The notes under the pieces: generated by a model
Database searches by the model: none
Told to the model about the DNA's origin: nothing
The model's input: the letters and a program-made list of their open reading frames with translations, nothing else
In this document: in pieces, positions 8,944 to 18,600 of the stretch
Numbering within the stretch: position 1 is the first letter of the stretch
Layout: each line of letters starts with the position of its first letter
NCBI RefSeq assembly: GCF_007970665.1
Contig: NZ_CP042430.1
Location: 1,302,001-1,366,000, forward strand
Direction of reading: 5' to 3'
DNA length: 64,000 bases
Source: Baekduia soli
Lineage (GTDB): Bacteria > Actinomycetota > Thermoleophilia > Solirubrobacterales > Solirubrobacteraceae
Translations under genes and position numbers: made by a program

Positions 8944-10215
8944 CTAGCGGTCCACCCCGCCGAGCACCGGGTCCATCATCGCCAGGGTGGCGATGAGGTC
9001 GGCGATGTAGGCGTCCTTGGCCATCGGGTTGGTCGCCTGGAGGTTGACGAACGAGGGGTCGCGCATGTGCACGCGCGCCGGCTTGCTCGAGCCGTCGGAG
9101 CGCACGAAGCAGCCGTACTCGCCGCGCGGACCCTCGATCGGGAAGTAGACCTCGCCCGGCGGGACCCGGAAGCCCTCGGTGACGAGCTTGAAGTGGTGGA
9201 TGAGCGCCTCCATCGAGGTGGCCAGCTCGTGGCGCGGCGGGAGGGCGACCTTGCGGTCCTCGGTGATCCACGGGCCCTCGGGGAGACCGTCGAGCGCCTG
9301 CTCGATGATCTTGACCGACTCCTTCATCTCCTGCATGCGCACGGCGAAGCGGTCCCAGTTGTCGCCGCGGCTGCCGACCGGGATCTTGAAGGTGAAGTCC
9401 TCGTAGGAGCAGTACGGCATGGCCTTGCGCAGGTCCCACGGGTTGCCCGAGGCGCGCAGCAGGGGGCCGGTGACGCCCAGCCCCAGGAGCGTCTCCTCGT
9501 CGAGCGGGCAGACGTTCTTCAGCCGCCGCAGCGCGATCTCGTTGCGGTTGAGCAGGTCGAGGTACTGGTCGATGCGGCCCGGCATGTCCGCGATGAACTC
9601 GCGGAGCTTGGCCTCCCAGCCGGCCGGGATGTCGTCCGCCACGCCGCCGACCTGGATGTAGCGCGTGTGCATGCGCTGGCCGCTGGAGTACTCGAAGAGA
9701 TCGAGGATCTTCTCGCGCTCGCGGAAGCAGTACCACCAGACGGTGACCGCGCCGAGGTCGAGCATGGAGGTCCCGAGCCACACGAGGTGGCTCATGATCC
9801 GGTTGAGCTCCATGTGGATGACGCGCAGGTACTGGGCGCGCTTGGGCACCTCGACGCCCAGGAGCGTCTCGGTCGCGCCGCAGAAGGCGTACGCGTTGAA
9901 GTAGTAGGCGAGGTAGTCCATCCGCTCGATGACGGGGATGGCCTTCCAGTAGCTCTTGTCCTCGGCCGTCTTCTCGATGCCGGTGTGGACGTAGCCGATG
10001 ATCGGCTTGATGTCGCGGACGACCTCGGCCTCGAGCGTGACGAGCAGGCGCAGCACCCCGTGCGTGGCGGGGTGATGGGGGCCCATGTTGAGGGTCAGCA
10101 GCTCCTGGTCCAGCGCCGGGGCGCCGGGCACGGGCTGGAAGCGCTGCGAGGTGTCGACCTGGTCCTCGGTGCGGCGGTACTCGGTGACGCTGCCGGAGGT
10201 CGGCGTGGTGCTCAT
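8944..10215 (-). CDS. nuoD: NADH-quinone oxidoreductase subunit D
   Basis: 49-kDa-type subunit that forms the quinone-reduction site with NuoB (423 aa). Family signatures are LNMGPHHPATHGVLRLLV near residue 42, HIELNRI-type sequence near 135 (here HMELNRIMSHLVWLG), and a C-terminal DPVLGGVDR ending that keeps the processed-hydrogenase-like Asp-Pro motif. An N-terminal leader of about 40 polar residues precedes the conserved core. It overlaps nuoC by 4 nt (10212-10215). Confidence 0.97.
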   Translation of the reverse strand: MSTTPTSGSVTEYRRTEDQVDTSQRFQPVPGAPALDQELLTLNMGPHHPATHGVLRLLVTLEAEVVRDIKPIIGYVHTGIEKTAEDKSYWKAIPVIERMDYLAYYFNAYAFCGATETLLGVEVPKRAQYLRVIHMELNRIMSHLVWLGTSMLDLGAVTVWWYCFREREKILDLFEYSSGQRMHTRYIQVGGVADDIPAGWEAKLREFIADMPGRIDQYLDLLNRNEIALRRLKNVCPLDEETLLGLGVTGPLLRASGNPWDLRKAMPYCSYEDFTFKIPVGSRGDNWDRFAVRMQEMKESVKIIEQALDGLPEGPWITEDRKVALPPRHELATSMEALIHHFKLVTEGFRVPPGEVYFPIEGPRGEYGCFVRSDGSSKPARVHMRDPSFVNLQATNPMAKDAYIADLIATLAMMDPVLGGVDR

Positions 10216-10721
10216 CGCGTGTACGCCGTGCCCTTCTGCTCGTTGAAGGTGAACAGCACCGGCTCGCCGCCGATGGGGAAGTCGCGGCGCTGGGGGTGGC
10301 CCTCGTAGTCCTCGGGCATGAGGATGCGCCGCAGGTCGGGGTGGCCCTCGAAGACCACGCCGAACATGTCGTAGACCTCGCGCTCCTGGAAGTCGGCGGT
10401 CGGCCAGCGCGGCGTGACCGAGGGCACGAGCGGGCTGTCGATCTCCACACGGAGCTTGACGGTCAGGCGATCCAGCGCCCGCATGTCCAGCAGCTCGTAG
10501 TGCACGCCCAGGCGCGGGTCCTGGGGGAAGTAGTCGACGCCGTGCACGCTGGCCAGGGACGCGAAGCCCTTGCCGCGCAGGTGCTCCAGGACGTCGACGA
10601 TGGCGGCCGGCGCCACGAGCAGCGCGCCCTTGTCGCGGAAGAACTCGGTGCCCAGGACCGCGTCGGGCAGCGCGTCGCGGACTTCCTGGGCCAGGATCTC
10701 GAGCCCCGGGGCGTCAGGCAC
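10212..10721 (-). CDS. nuoC: NADH-quinone oxidoreductase subunit C
   Basis: Peripheral-arm structural subunit (30-kDa type), 169 aa from the chosen start. The signature [27 protein letters not shown]-type segment lies near residues 115-140 and shows the family clearly. The start is set at GTG 10721, which overlaps the nuoB stop by 8 nt. An in-frame ATG at 10754 would add 11 residues of low-complexity sequence. The C-terminus ends [11 protein letters not shown]. Confidence 0.94.
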   Translation of the reverse strand: MPDAPGLEILAQEVRDALPDAVLGTEFFRDKGALLVAPAAIVDVLEHLRGKGFASLASVHGVDYFPQDPRLGVHYELLDMRALDRLTVKLRVEIDSPLVPSVTPRWPTADFQEREVYDMFGVVFEGHPDLRRILMPEDYEGHPQRRDFPIGGEPVLFTFNEQKGTAYTR

Positions 10722-11391
10722 GTCGCTGCCCCGTGCCGAAGACGTTGACGGCACCCTCCTGCCCGGGCCGGTCGTGGTCCTCCGGGAGGACCTCGACCGT
10801 GCGCTGCGCGCCGTAGCGCTCGCGCCAGCCCATGGCCGGGTCGTGCTGGACCATCGAGCGCAGCTTGAGGATGCCGTGCATGAGCGCCTCGGGGCGCGGG
10901 GGGCAGCCGGGCACGTGGACGTCGACCGGCATGAACTTGTCGGCCGGGACGATGGCGTAGTTGTTGAAGACGCCCATCGATGAGCTGCAGGCGCCCATCG
11001 CGATGGCGTACTTCGGGTCGAGCATCTGGTCGTAGATGCGCCGGATGATCGGCGCCATCTTGATCGAGACGCGGCCCGAGAGGATGAGCAGGTCGGCCTG
11101 GCGGGGCGAGGCGCGGAAGGCCTCCATGCCGAAGCGGGCGATGTCCAGCCGCGCGCCGACGACCGACATCATCTCGATGGCGCAGCAGGCCAGGCCGAAG
11201 GTCGCGGGGAACAGCGAGTTGCCGCGCGCCCAGCCCGTGGCCTTGTCGAGCGTGGTCGTGATGATCCGCTCCTGGACGTACTGCTCCAGGTCGTCGCCCT
11301 CGAGGTCGCCGCGCAGCATGTCGCGCGCCCGCAGCTGGCGGATGCGGAAGTCCTCGGACGTCACGGCCTTCTCGCGCTTGATGATCTCCAT
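10714..11391 (-). CDS. nuoB: NADH-quinone oxidoreductase subunit B
   Basis: Carries cluster N2, the last iron-sulfur centre before quinone; 225 aa. The adjacent-cysteine motif [10 protein letters not shown], followed by [13 protein letters not shown] and [10 protein letters not shown], supplies the four ligands. ATG at 11391 is 16 nt downstream of the nuoA stop. The C-terminal 40 residues are hydrophilic and outside the conserved core. Confidence 0.97.
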   Translation of the reverse strand: MEIIKREKAVTSEDFRIRQLRARDMLRGDLEGDDLEQYVQERIITTTLDKATGWARGNSLFPATFGLACCAIEMMSVVGARLDIARFGMEAFRASPRQADLLILSGRVSIKMAPIIRRIYDQMLDPKYAIAMGACSSSMGVFNNYAIVPADKFMPVDVHVPGCPPRPEALMHGILKLRSMVQHDPAMGWRERYGAQRTVEVLPEDHDRPGQEGAVNVFGTGQRRA

Positions 11392-11407
11392 GACCTGCTG
11401 CTCCGTC

Positions 11408-11773
11408 CTATTTCCACTCGAGGGCGCCGCGGCGCCACACGTATACGAACGCGACGACCAGCAGGGCGATGAAGACCGCGGTCTCGATCAGCGCGAACGT
11501 GCCGAAGTTCCGCAGCTGGACGGCGATCGGGTAGAGGAAGACCACCTCGATGTCGAACAGGATGAACAGCATCGCGATCAGGTAGAAGCTGATCCCGAAG
11601 CGGAAGCCCTGCTGGACCTCGGACGGCATCCCGCTCTCATACGGGTCTGCCTGGTGGGTCGTGGGGCGCGTCTTGCGCCTGGGCCCGATCCACGTGCTGA
11701 CCGACACAAACAACGCGCCGACCAACGTGCCGAGACCCAAGAAGACGATGGCTGGAAGGTACGTCCGGAGCAC
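11408..11773 (-). CDS. nuoA: NADH-quinone oxidoreductase subunit A
   Basis: First gene of the complex I operon, a small three-helix membrane subunit (121 aa). The conserved DPYESGMP loop near residue 45 and the [10 protein letters not shown] helix near 75 identify it. The start is GTG at 11773 with AGGA a few bases upstream. The nearby ATG at 11777 is out of frame. The palindrome-rich gap to 11846 should hold the operon promoter. Confidence 0.96.
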   Translation of the reverse strand: MLRTYLPAIVFLGLGTLVGALFVSVSTWIGPRRKTRPTTHQADPYESGMPSEVQQGFRFGISFYLIAMLFILFDIEVVFLYPIAVQLRNFGTFALIETAVFIALLVVAFVYVWRRGALEWK

Positions 11774-11796
11774 TCATCCTGCGTTCTATCACCAAC

Positions 11797-11832
11797 TTGT
11801 GACTGGCAGCCACAAAGTGGCTCCCGCCACTT
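11797..11832. promoter_or_regulatory. Paired palindromes in the nuoA divergent promoter region
   Basis: Two overlapping inverted repeats lie between nuoA and the divergent gene at 11846. One is TTGTG-N9-CACAA (11797-11815). The other is a perfect 7-4-7 repeat, AAGTGGC-TCCC-GCCACTT (11815-11832). A minus-strand TTGTGG and a downstream GATAGAA could be a promoter for nuo. A regulator-binding role is inference only. Confidence 0.45.
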
Positions 11833-11845
11833 GCCGGGTCGCGGC

Positions 11846-12289
11846 ATGACCGGGGTCGCCCACGGGGTCGCGCTGGTGGTCGCGATCGCCAACGGAATCG
11901 CGGGTGTGGTGGGGGCCGCGCTGTGGTGGCGGGTGGAGCCGCGACCCGTCGCGTGGGCGCTCATCCGGGCCGGTCAGGTGACGGCGATCGTGCAGGCGGT
12001 GGCCGCCGGGGTCCTGGCCGCGGCCGGCCTGCACCCGGCCGACGGGCTCTACTGGCTCTACGCCCTGCTGCCCGTCGCGGTCGGGTTCGTGGCCGAGCAG
12101 CTGCGGCTGGCCTCGGCCCAGACGGTGCTGGACGCGCGCGACCTCGAGGACGCGCAGGCCGTCGGACGTCTGCGCGAGGACGAGCAGCGGTCGGTCGTGC
12201 TGCAGATCGTGCGTCGCGAGCTCGGCGTGATGGCCGCGGCCGCGCTCGTCATCTGCTTCCTGGGCCTGAGGGCGCTCGGGACCGTCTGA
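11846..12289 (+). CDS. Small integral membrane protein of unknown function
   Basis: 147 aa with about four hydrophobic helices (residues 5-25, 35-60, 68-85 and 125-145) and a charged loop near 90-125. It is divergent from the nuoA-L operon and shares its upstream region, so coregulation with respiration is conceivable. I do not recognise the family. The open frame extends far upstream through antisense nuo sequence; ATG at 11846 is chosen because it falls in the intergenic gap and starts the hydrophobic N-terminus. Confidence 0.8.
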   Translation: MTGVAHGVALVVAIANGIAGVVGAALWWRVEPRPVAWALIRAGQVTAIVQAVAAGVLAAAGLHPADGLYWLYALLPVAVGFVAEQLRLASAQTVLDARDLEDAQAVGRLREDEQRSVVLQIVRRELGVMAAAALVICFLGLRALGTV

Positions 12290-12467
12290 GGGTCCGGGGG
12301 CGCCCCGCGGACGCGCCGGCGGGAAGGGATCACGTCGCCCGGCGCGAACTCCGCACACGAACGCGGGCGCCGGCCTCGAAACCGATCGCACTCTGCGAAG
12401 TCCATGCGATCGCTCTCGATACGGCGGCAACCTGGTCGGCGCCCGCGTCCTCGATCCCGGAGGCGTC

Positions 12468-12473
12468 TACGCT
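12468..12473 (+). promoter_or_regulatory. -10 box TACGCT of a probable leaderless promoter
   Basis: TACGCT ends 7 nt before the ATG at 12481 and no Shine-Dalgarno sequence lies between, as expected for a leaderless mRNA. The rest of the 12290-12480 gap shows no gene. Confidence 0.5.
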
Positions 12474-12480
12474 GGGTGCG

Positions 12481-12981
12481 ATGGAGCAGGCGCCCGCGAT
12501 CGACCCGGTCCGCTACCGCGACGTCATCGGCAGCTTCGCGACCGGGGTCGCGATCGTCACCGCCCAGGACGACGAGGGTCCGGCCGGTCTGACGACGAAC
12601 GCGGTGAGCAGCCTCTCCCTCGAGCCGACGCTGCTGCTGGTCTGCTTCGACAACGACTCGCGCACGCTGCCGGTCGTGTCGGCCTCGGGCCGCTTCGCGG
12701 TCAACGTCCTGCGCGCCGGCGACGAGGAGCTCGCGCGGATCTTCGCCTCCAAGCGCGTCGCCCGCGAGAAGTTCGAGGCCGTGACGCACCGCGTCGCCCA
12801 CGGCGTGCCGGTGCTCGACGCGGCGCTGGCCTGGCTGGTCTGCGACCTCGAGGCGCTGCACGAGGCCGGCGACCACACGATCGGCATCGGGCGCGTCACG
12901 CTGATGGACGCCGACCCGGAGGGGCGACCGCTGACGTTCTTCCGCGGCGCGTTCGGCGGGCTCACCCGCGACGGGGCCTGA
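12481..12981 (+). CDS. Flavin reductase-like FMN-binding protein
   Basis: 166 aa with the split-barrel flavin reductase fold. An N-terminal FATGVAIVTA strand, a GLTTNAVSSLSLEPTLLLVC segment and a SGRFAVNVL segment match the family that supplies reduced FMN to two-component monooxygenases or binds FMN itself. It stands alone, with no partner oxygenase adjacent, so its physiological partner is unknown. The C-terminus ends in a FFRGAFGGL strand typical of the family. Confidence 0.88.
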   Translation: MEQAPAIDPVRYRDVIGSFATGVAIVTAQDDEGPAGLTTNAVSSLSLEPTLLLVCFDNDSRTLPVVSASGRFAVNVLRAGDEELARIFASKRVAREKFEAVTHRVAHGVPVLDAALAWLVCDLEALHEAGDHTIGIGRVTLMDADPEGRPLTFFRGAFGGLTRDGA

Positions 12982-13016
12982 CGGCGGGTGGTGAACCCGG
13001 CCCCCTGGGCCGGTGT

Positions 13017-13409
13017 TCACCCGATGACCTTCAGCTCGCCGAACTGCCCGAGGTCGTCGTGGTTGCCGATCGTGCACGTCAGCCGGTACTTGCCCGGCCT
13101 GAGCGTGATCGGCGCCTGCTCGGTGCCGTGGGCGCCCGGCTGCAGGGTGTTCGTCCGGCCGTAGAGCCTGGGCTCCTCGCCGGCCTTGGGGTTGAACGTC
13201 TCGATCGCAAGGTTGTGCGTCAGGCGTCCGGCATTGGACACCTGCAGATGGACGCGCCCGGCCCGCACCTCGATGTTCTCGGGGCGGATCCGATACTCGT
13301 CGAGCGTGACGCGGAGCACGCGGTCCCTCGCATGGACGTACGACGGTCCGCCGCCGCATCCCATGAGGGCCGTCGCGCCCAAGATGGGGAGGGCGTGGTA
13401 CCAGCGCAT
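13017..13409 (-). CDS. Cupredoxin-like lipoprotein
   Basis: 130 aa. The N-terminus has a short hydrophobic stretch and a lipobox ending at Cys18 (TALMGC), so it is probably a lipid-anchored extracytoplasmic protein. The rest is beta-rich and ends in PGKYRLTCTIGNHDDLG. This places one Cys and one His where a blue-copper loop would be, preceded by HNLAIE with another candidate His. A methionine ligand is not evident, so copper binding is uncertain. It is divergent from the cytochrome at 13438, which fits an electron-transfer role. Confidence 0.75.
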   Translation of the reverse strand: MRWYHALPILGATALMGCGGGPSYVHARDRVLRVTLDEYRIRPENIEVRAGRVHLQVSNAGRLTHNLAIETFNPKAGEEPRLYGRTNTLQPGAHGTEQAPITLRPGKYRLTCTIGNHDDLGQFGELKVIG

Positions 13410-13421
13410 GAAACGGTCCCG

Positions 13422-13427
13422 TATGAT
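13422..13427 (+). promoter_or_regulatory. -10 box TATGAT upstream of the cytochrome gene
   Basis: A near-consensus TATGAT lies 10 nt before the ATG at 13438 in the 28-nt gap between two divergent genes. No ribosome-binding site fits between, so a very short leader is likely. Confidence 0.45.
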
Positions 13428-13437
13428 GCCCGCCCGC

Positions 13438-13857
13438 ATGCATCGCCGCCGTCCCCTGCTCGCTCTCACCGCTCTCGTCGCCTCCGCCGCGGTCGCCGTC
13501 GGCTGCGGTTCGGAGAAGAATGACGTCAAGCAGCCGGGGGTCAATCCGCCCGGCATCCCGGCGCAGTTCCAGGCCGGGGCCAAGCTCTTCATCGAGCGCT
13601 GCTCCGGCTGCCACAACCTCGGCGTCGTCGGCGCCGAGGGCGGTGCGCTGCGGGTCGCAGACCGCGAGCGCGTCGACGGGCCGAACTTCAACGTGCGCAA
13701 GGAGGACGTCAACAGCATCCTCTACGCGCTGCGCAACGGCGGCTTCTCCGGCGCGATCATGCCCCAGGACATCGTGGTCGGCAAGGAGGCCGACGACGTC
13801 GCCAAGTTCCTGGCCCATTACGCCGGCAAGGGCAAGAGCAAGAACGCCCGCAACTAG
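13438..13857 (+). CDS. Monohaem cytochrome c lipoprotein
   Basis: 139 aa. A signal peptide ends in a lipobox with Cys23 (VAVGC). The haem c motif CSGCH is at residues 55-59, and Met108 in GAIMPQ is the likely sixth ligand. This is a class I small cytochrome anchored outside the membrane, probably carrying electrons between respiratory complexes. The C-terminus is Lys-rich. An upstream in-frame ATG at 13426 would overlap the -10 box and is less likely. Confidence 0.9.
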   Translation: MHRRRPLLALTALVASAAVAVGCGSEKNDVKQPGVNPPGIPAQFQAGAKLFIERCSGCHNLGVVGAEGGALRVADRERVDGPNFNVRKEDVNSILYALRNGGFSGAIMPQDIVVGKEADDVAKFLAHYAGKGKSKNARN

Positions 13858-13885
13858 GTCGGGCCGCGCCGCGCCGCCGCCCGGG

Positions 13886-13891
13886 TAGCCT
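13886..13891 (+). promoter_or_regulatory. -10 box TAGCCT of a probable leaderless serS promoter
   Basis: TAGCCT ends 8 nt before the GTG start of serS at 13900, and the interval has no ribosome-binding site. Confidence 0.45.
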
Positions 13892-13899
13892 CCGGCGCC

Positions 13900-15180
13900 G
13901 TGCTCGACCTCAGGCTGATCCGCCGTGACCCCGACGCCGCGCGCGCCGCGCTGGCCCGCCGCGGCGACTCCGAGCCCGCCCGGCTCGACCAGGTCCTGGC
14001 GCTCGACGCGCGCCGGCGCGAGATCCTGCCGAGCCTCGAGGCGCTGCGGGCGCGCCAGAACGAGGCCAACCAGGCCATCGCCGCGGCCAAGCAGTCCGGC
14101 GAGGGCGCCGACGAGGCCATCGCCCGGATGCGCGAGGTCGCCGGCGAGGCCAAGGCGCTGACCGAGGAGCTGGCCGCGGTGGAGGCCGAGCTCACGCCCG
14201 CGCTGGCGCTGCTGCCCAACCTGCCCGACGAGACCGCGGCCACGGAGGACACGGTGCTGCGGACCGTCGGCGAGCCCTGGGTCCCGGGCTTCGCGGTCCG
14301 CGACCACCTCGAGCTGGCGGGCGACCGGATCGACGCCGAGCGCGGCGCCCGTCTGTCGGGGTCGCGCTTCGCCTACCTGCGCGGCGCGGTCGCCCGGCTC
14401 GAGCTCGCGCTGGTGTCCTGGGCCATGGACACGCTCGGGGCCCATGGGTTCGAGCCCGTGATCCCGCCGGTCCTCGTCCGCGAGCAGGCGCTGTACGGGA
14501 CGGGGTTCCTGCCCGACACCGAGCAGCAGATCTACCGGCTGGCCGACGACGACCTCTACCTCGTGGGGACCTCGGAGGTCGCGCTGGCCTCCCTGCACGC
14601 GGGCGAGATCCTCGAGACCGGCGAGCTGCCGCGGCGCTACGCCGGCTTCTCGACGTGCTTCCGGCGCGAGGCCGGCGCGGCGGGGCGCGACACGCGCGGG
14701 ATCTTCCGGGTCCACCAGTTCGACAAGGTCGAGATGTTCAGCTTCGTCGAGCCCGACGCGTCCCGGGACGAGCATGAGTTCCTGCTGGCCCGCGAGGAGG
14801 AGATCCTGCAGGCGCTGGGGATCCCCTACCGCGTCGTGAACATCGCGGTCGACGACCTCGGCGCCAGCGCCGCCAAGAAGTACGACTGCGAGGCATGGCT
14901 GCCCAGCCAGGGCCGCTACCGCGAGCTGACCTCGACGTCCAACACCACCGACTACCAGGCCCGGCGCCTGGAGATCCGCCACCGGGACTCCACGACCCGG
15001 GAGGCCGGGGCCCGCCCGCCCCGGCCCGAGACCGTGCACACGCTCAACGGCACGGCCGTCGCGGTCGGCCGCACGCTCATCGCCCTGCTGGAGAACGGCC
15101 AGCAGGAGGACGGCTCGGTCGTGATCCCCGAGGCGCTGCGCGCCTACGGGATGCCCGACGTGCTGCTGCCGGCGCCCTGA
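13900..15180 (+). CDS. serS: Seryl-tRNA synthetase
   Basis: Class II aminoacyl-tRNA synthetase charging tRNA-Ser; 426 aa, standard length. The N-terminal coiled-coil tRNA-binding arm covers about residues 30-100. Class II motif 2 is FRREAGAAGRDTRGIFRVHQF near 250, and motif 3 is NGTAVAVGRTLIALLEN near 385. GTG at 13900 is the first in-frame start with a promoter immediately upstream. Its 3' end overlaps the convergent STAS gene by 37 nt. Confidence 0.97.
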   Translation: MLDLRLIRRDPDAARAALARRGDSEPARLDQVLALDARRREILPSLEALRARQNEANQAIAAAKQSGEGADEAIARMREVAGEAKALTEELAAVEAELTPALALLPNLPDETAATEDTVLRTVGEPWVPGFAVRDHLELAGDRIDAERGARLSGSRFAYLRGAVARLELALVSWAMDTLGAHGFEPVIPPVLVREQALYGTGFLPDTEQQIYRLADDDLYLVGTSEVALASLHAGEILETGELPRRYAGFSTCFRREAGAAGRDTRGIFRVHQFDKVEMFSFVEPDASRDEHEFLLAREEEILQALGIPYRVVNIAVDDLGASAAKKYDCEAWLPSQGRYRELTSTSNTTDYQARRLEIRHRDSTTREAGARPPRPETVHTLNGTAVAVGRTLIALLENGQQEDGSVVIPEALRAYGMPDVLLPAP

Positions 15181-15533
15181 ACCGCCTGGCAGGCGGGCTC
15201 CAGCTCGGCGTGGATGGCGAACGTCGCGTCCAGCCGGGTGATCTCGAACAGGCGAAGGACCGTCGGGTTGGAGCACACGAGCGCCATGCGGCCGCCGGCG
15301 CGCGTCACGCCGCGCAGTGCGGTGAGCAGGACCGACAGGCCGGTCGAGTCGATGAACCCGACCGCCGTGAGGTCGATCACCATCGACGTCCGGCCGCGCG
15401 CCACCGCCTCGGTCAGCACGGCGCCGAACTGCGGGGCCGTGGTCACGTGGATCTCGCCGGCCACGGAGAACACGCTCGTGCTCGCGTCGAGCGCCTGCTC
15501 GGTGATGCTGAAGCGCGATTCGTCGAAGGACAC
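15144..15533 (-). CDS. STAS-domain anti-sigma factor antagonist
   Basis: 129 aa covering a single STAS domain of the SpoIIAA/RsbV type. The loop IDSTGL at residues 61-66 holds the phosphorylatable Ser63, followed by the LLTALRG helix. Such proteins bind or release anti-sigma kinases according to phosphorylation. No partner kinase or sigma-B-type factor is adjacent, so the pathway cannot be named. GTG at 15533 is the start. The last 37 nt overlap serS tail to tail. Confidence 0.88.
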   Translation of the reverse strand: MSFDESRFSITEQALDASTSVFSVAGEIHVTTAPQFGAVLTEAVARGRTSMVIDLTAVGFIDSTGLSVLLTALRGVTRAGGRMALVCSNPTVLRLFEITRLDATFAIHAELEPACQAVQGAGSSTSGIP

Positions 15534-15624
15534 GGCGGTGGCGGCGGCCGGGGGACCGGACGCCGACCTACCCTCGCCGGTGGGCCGTCACGCGTCAACC
15601 CGCCCGGTCGTGGCCTGCCGGGCC

Positions 15625-18600
15625 TCAGGTCCTCAGCGTGACCCGGCGGGCGAGCGTGCGGCGCGGGCCGCCGCCGCTGACGGTCGCGGTGAGGTGCACT
15701 CCGACGCGCAGGCGGGTCACGTGGTGGCGGCGCAGCGCCCGGCGCGCCGTCGCCGTCAGCGTCGCCGGCAGCGTCCGCCTGCCCTTCAGCGTCCGCGGCA
15801 TCAGGCGGCCCACGGTGCGGGAGGCCAGGTGCAGCCGCCGCCGGGTCGCGGTGTCGATCGTCAGGGTGCCGCTGACGCGGCACGTGTCCTTGCACGTGAC
15901 CCGGACCGGCACGCGGCCGCGGCCCGCCACGCTGGGCAACAGGAAGCCGGGGCGTGAGAGCGCGGGCTTGGGCAGGCCGAAGGGCGCGTCGGCCTTGGCG
16001 GTCGTCACGTCGACGGTCACGGCGCCGACCCCCGAGCCGCCGCGGAAGTCGCGCACGCCCACGCCGGCGACGTAGCGCCCCACCGCGGGGTAGGTGAACT
16101 GCGCCGTGGGCGTGGCGGTCGTGGCGTCGACGACGCCGTCGCCGTCGAAGTCCCAGTCGTAGGCCGTGATGGCGCTGTCGGGGTCCTTGAACGACGACGC
16201 GTCGAACGCGACGGTCTGGCCCGGGGTGATCGCGGTCGCCGAGGCGGTCAGCGTCCCGGAGGGCAGCACGTTGGGCGGGTTGCCCAGCACCTCGAGCTCG
16301 GAGAAGTCGATGAAGAGCTGGCCGCTGGAGCCCGCAGCCTCGCTCTGGGGCGACAGCAGCGTGAGGCGGACGTAGCGCACGCCGGTGGCGCCCGCGGTCG
16401 GGGTGACCGTGTTCAGGCGGCCCGCATCGGCGGGGGCGAACGACCCCTGGGCGGCGGTGGTCCAGCTCACGCCGTCGGGCGAGGTCTCGACGCGGTAGTC
16501 CCTGGTCGCCGAGCTCGCGTTGTCGCCGCACGTGTTGGCGGGGTCCATCGCGAAGGACTCGACGGTGATCGCCTGGGGCAGGCGGATCGTCGCGGTCGGC
16601 TGGCGCGGCGACGGGTCGTGCAGGTGGTTCTCGGCCGACCAGCCCGCGCCCTGGGACTGGTCGATGAGCGCGCCGGCGCCGCAGCCGAACGGCGCGCCGA
16701 GGTCGTCGTTGGTCGCCGTGATCGCCGCCCCGCCGGCGGCGGCCGACCAGTCGCGGCGCAGGGCGGCGTCGGCCTGGGCGGTCTGGCCCCCGGCGACGGT
16801 GACGGGCTTGACGAGCGCGTCGTAGCCCGGCGCGGCGAAGCCGAGCTTGGGGTAGGTGCCCTGCGGGACGGCGCCGATCGCGTAGTGCCCGGCGCTGTCG
16901 ATCGTGGCGGCCAGGTCGGGGTCGAATGTGGGCTTGGTGGCCAGGCCGCCGATTCCCGCCCGCGCCCCGGGCAGCGGCAGGCCGGAGTTGGCGCTGATGA
17001 CGGTGCCGCCGATCGCGCCCTTCGGCGCGTCGGCCGCCGGCGGGGCGGTGAAGTCGGCCACCGGGCTCAGGTCACTGCCGTCGGTCGCCGCCGCGTAGAA
17101 GCCCATGCCGCGGGAGCGGAAGACGTCCCAGACGATGTCGCGCACGTCGGAGTTGGGCAGGTCGTTGCCCGCGGCGGCCAGGATCGCATTGCGCATGTCC
17201 AGGAACGAGGGCTCGGGGACCGACAGGCGCATGGCGTCGGTGATGATCGTCTCGGCGGCGTCGGAGCCGTCCGACGCGCCGAACTTGGCCACGAGGCGCT
17301 GGCGCAGCTGCCACAGCGTCTGGGCCCAGATCTCGCCGTCGGAGTGCACCTCGGGCGCGCCGTTGACCTTGCCGAAGTCGGCGAACGTGAAGCCGCCGCC
17401 CGAGGTGCCGGGGCTGCCGGGGCATGCCGCCGAGCTCAGGCCGACCGTGCAGTCCAGCGGCTCGTAGCGGATGGCGTGCGGCGTCGAGTCGGTGTAGCGG
17501 CCCATGTCGACGTCGCCGTCGCCGGCCGAGTCGACGACGAGGCCCTCGCGGACCAGGAGGTCCTGGGCGTACCAGTCGCTCCACGCCTCGCCCATCGCGC
17601 CGGCGTGCGGCGCGTTGAGGGCCTGGGTGCCGTCGTCGTTGGTCACCAGGCGGCTCGACAGGCCGTGGGTGTACTCGTGGTAGAGCACCGCCGCGTCGTC
17701 GCCGCCGTTGATGTCGCGGAACGGCGAGCCCGTAGCGTGCTCGAACAGGTACATCTGCATCCGGGGCGACGAGCCGTCGGCCGGCGTCAGCATGTTGGCG
17801 TTGTCCAGATGGGCGTCGTCGGGGCCGCCGGAGGCCGTCGCCGCGCCGTCGAGGGCGTTGAGCTGCACCGGGTCGGCGCCCTGGAAGTTGCCCGACGCGG
17901 TGGTGAAGCCGATCGCGCCGCCGGCGAGGTGGTCGTGGAAGTGGTTGGCGTACCAGAACGTCTGGGTGACGTTGGCGGCGCGGTTGGTCCCCGTGTTCCA
18001 GCTCGTCGGGCTCAGGTGGTTCCACGAGCACAGGTGCGTCGCGTCGCAGGCGCCCGACGGGCGGTTGTTGTCGGTGCTGTAGCCGTAGTCGCCGGGCACG
18101 ACCTCCTCGGAGGCCTGGGCGACGTCGTCGTCGTTGACGTCGGAGAAGGCGTGGACGTTGGGCCCGGTGAGCGTCTGGACGCCCGGGCTGGCCAGGAACG
18201 GCTCGAGGTCCTCGGTGACGCGCGTCCCGCCGAGGGCCGCGCCCGGGAAGTTGTGGTAGACGCCGGCGTCGACGGCGAACTTGACGAGGTTGGCCCGGTA
18301 CAGGACCTCGCCGGTCGCGGCGTCGACGACCGCGTCGTACACCCGCGTGCTCGACGCGGCGTAGGTCAGGTGCCAGGCCAGGTGCACGCGTCGGGCGCCG
18401 AAGAGCACCAGGCGGGCGCTGTCGCCCGTGTCGAAGCGGGTGGTCCGGCGCGCGTCTGTGCCCGTGGAGACGACGGCGAACGGTCGGCGCGCGCCGACCT
18501 CGTCCATGAGAGCGCCCAGCGCGTCGGCCGCCGGCCGCGCGGGGGTGCCGGCGGCGGCGGGCAGGTCGGTGCGCGGGGCGCCGGAGACCGAGAGGACCCG

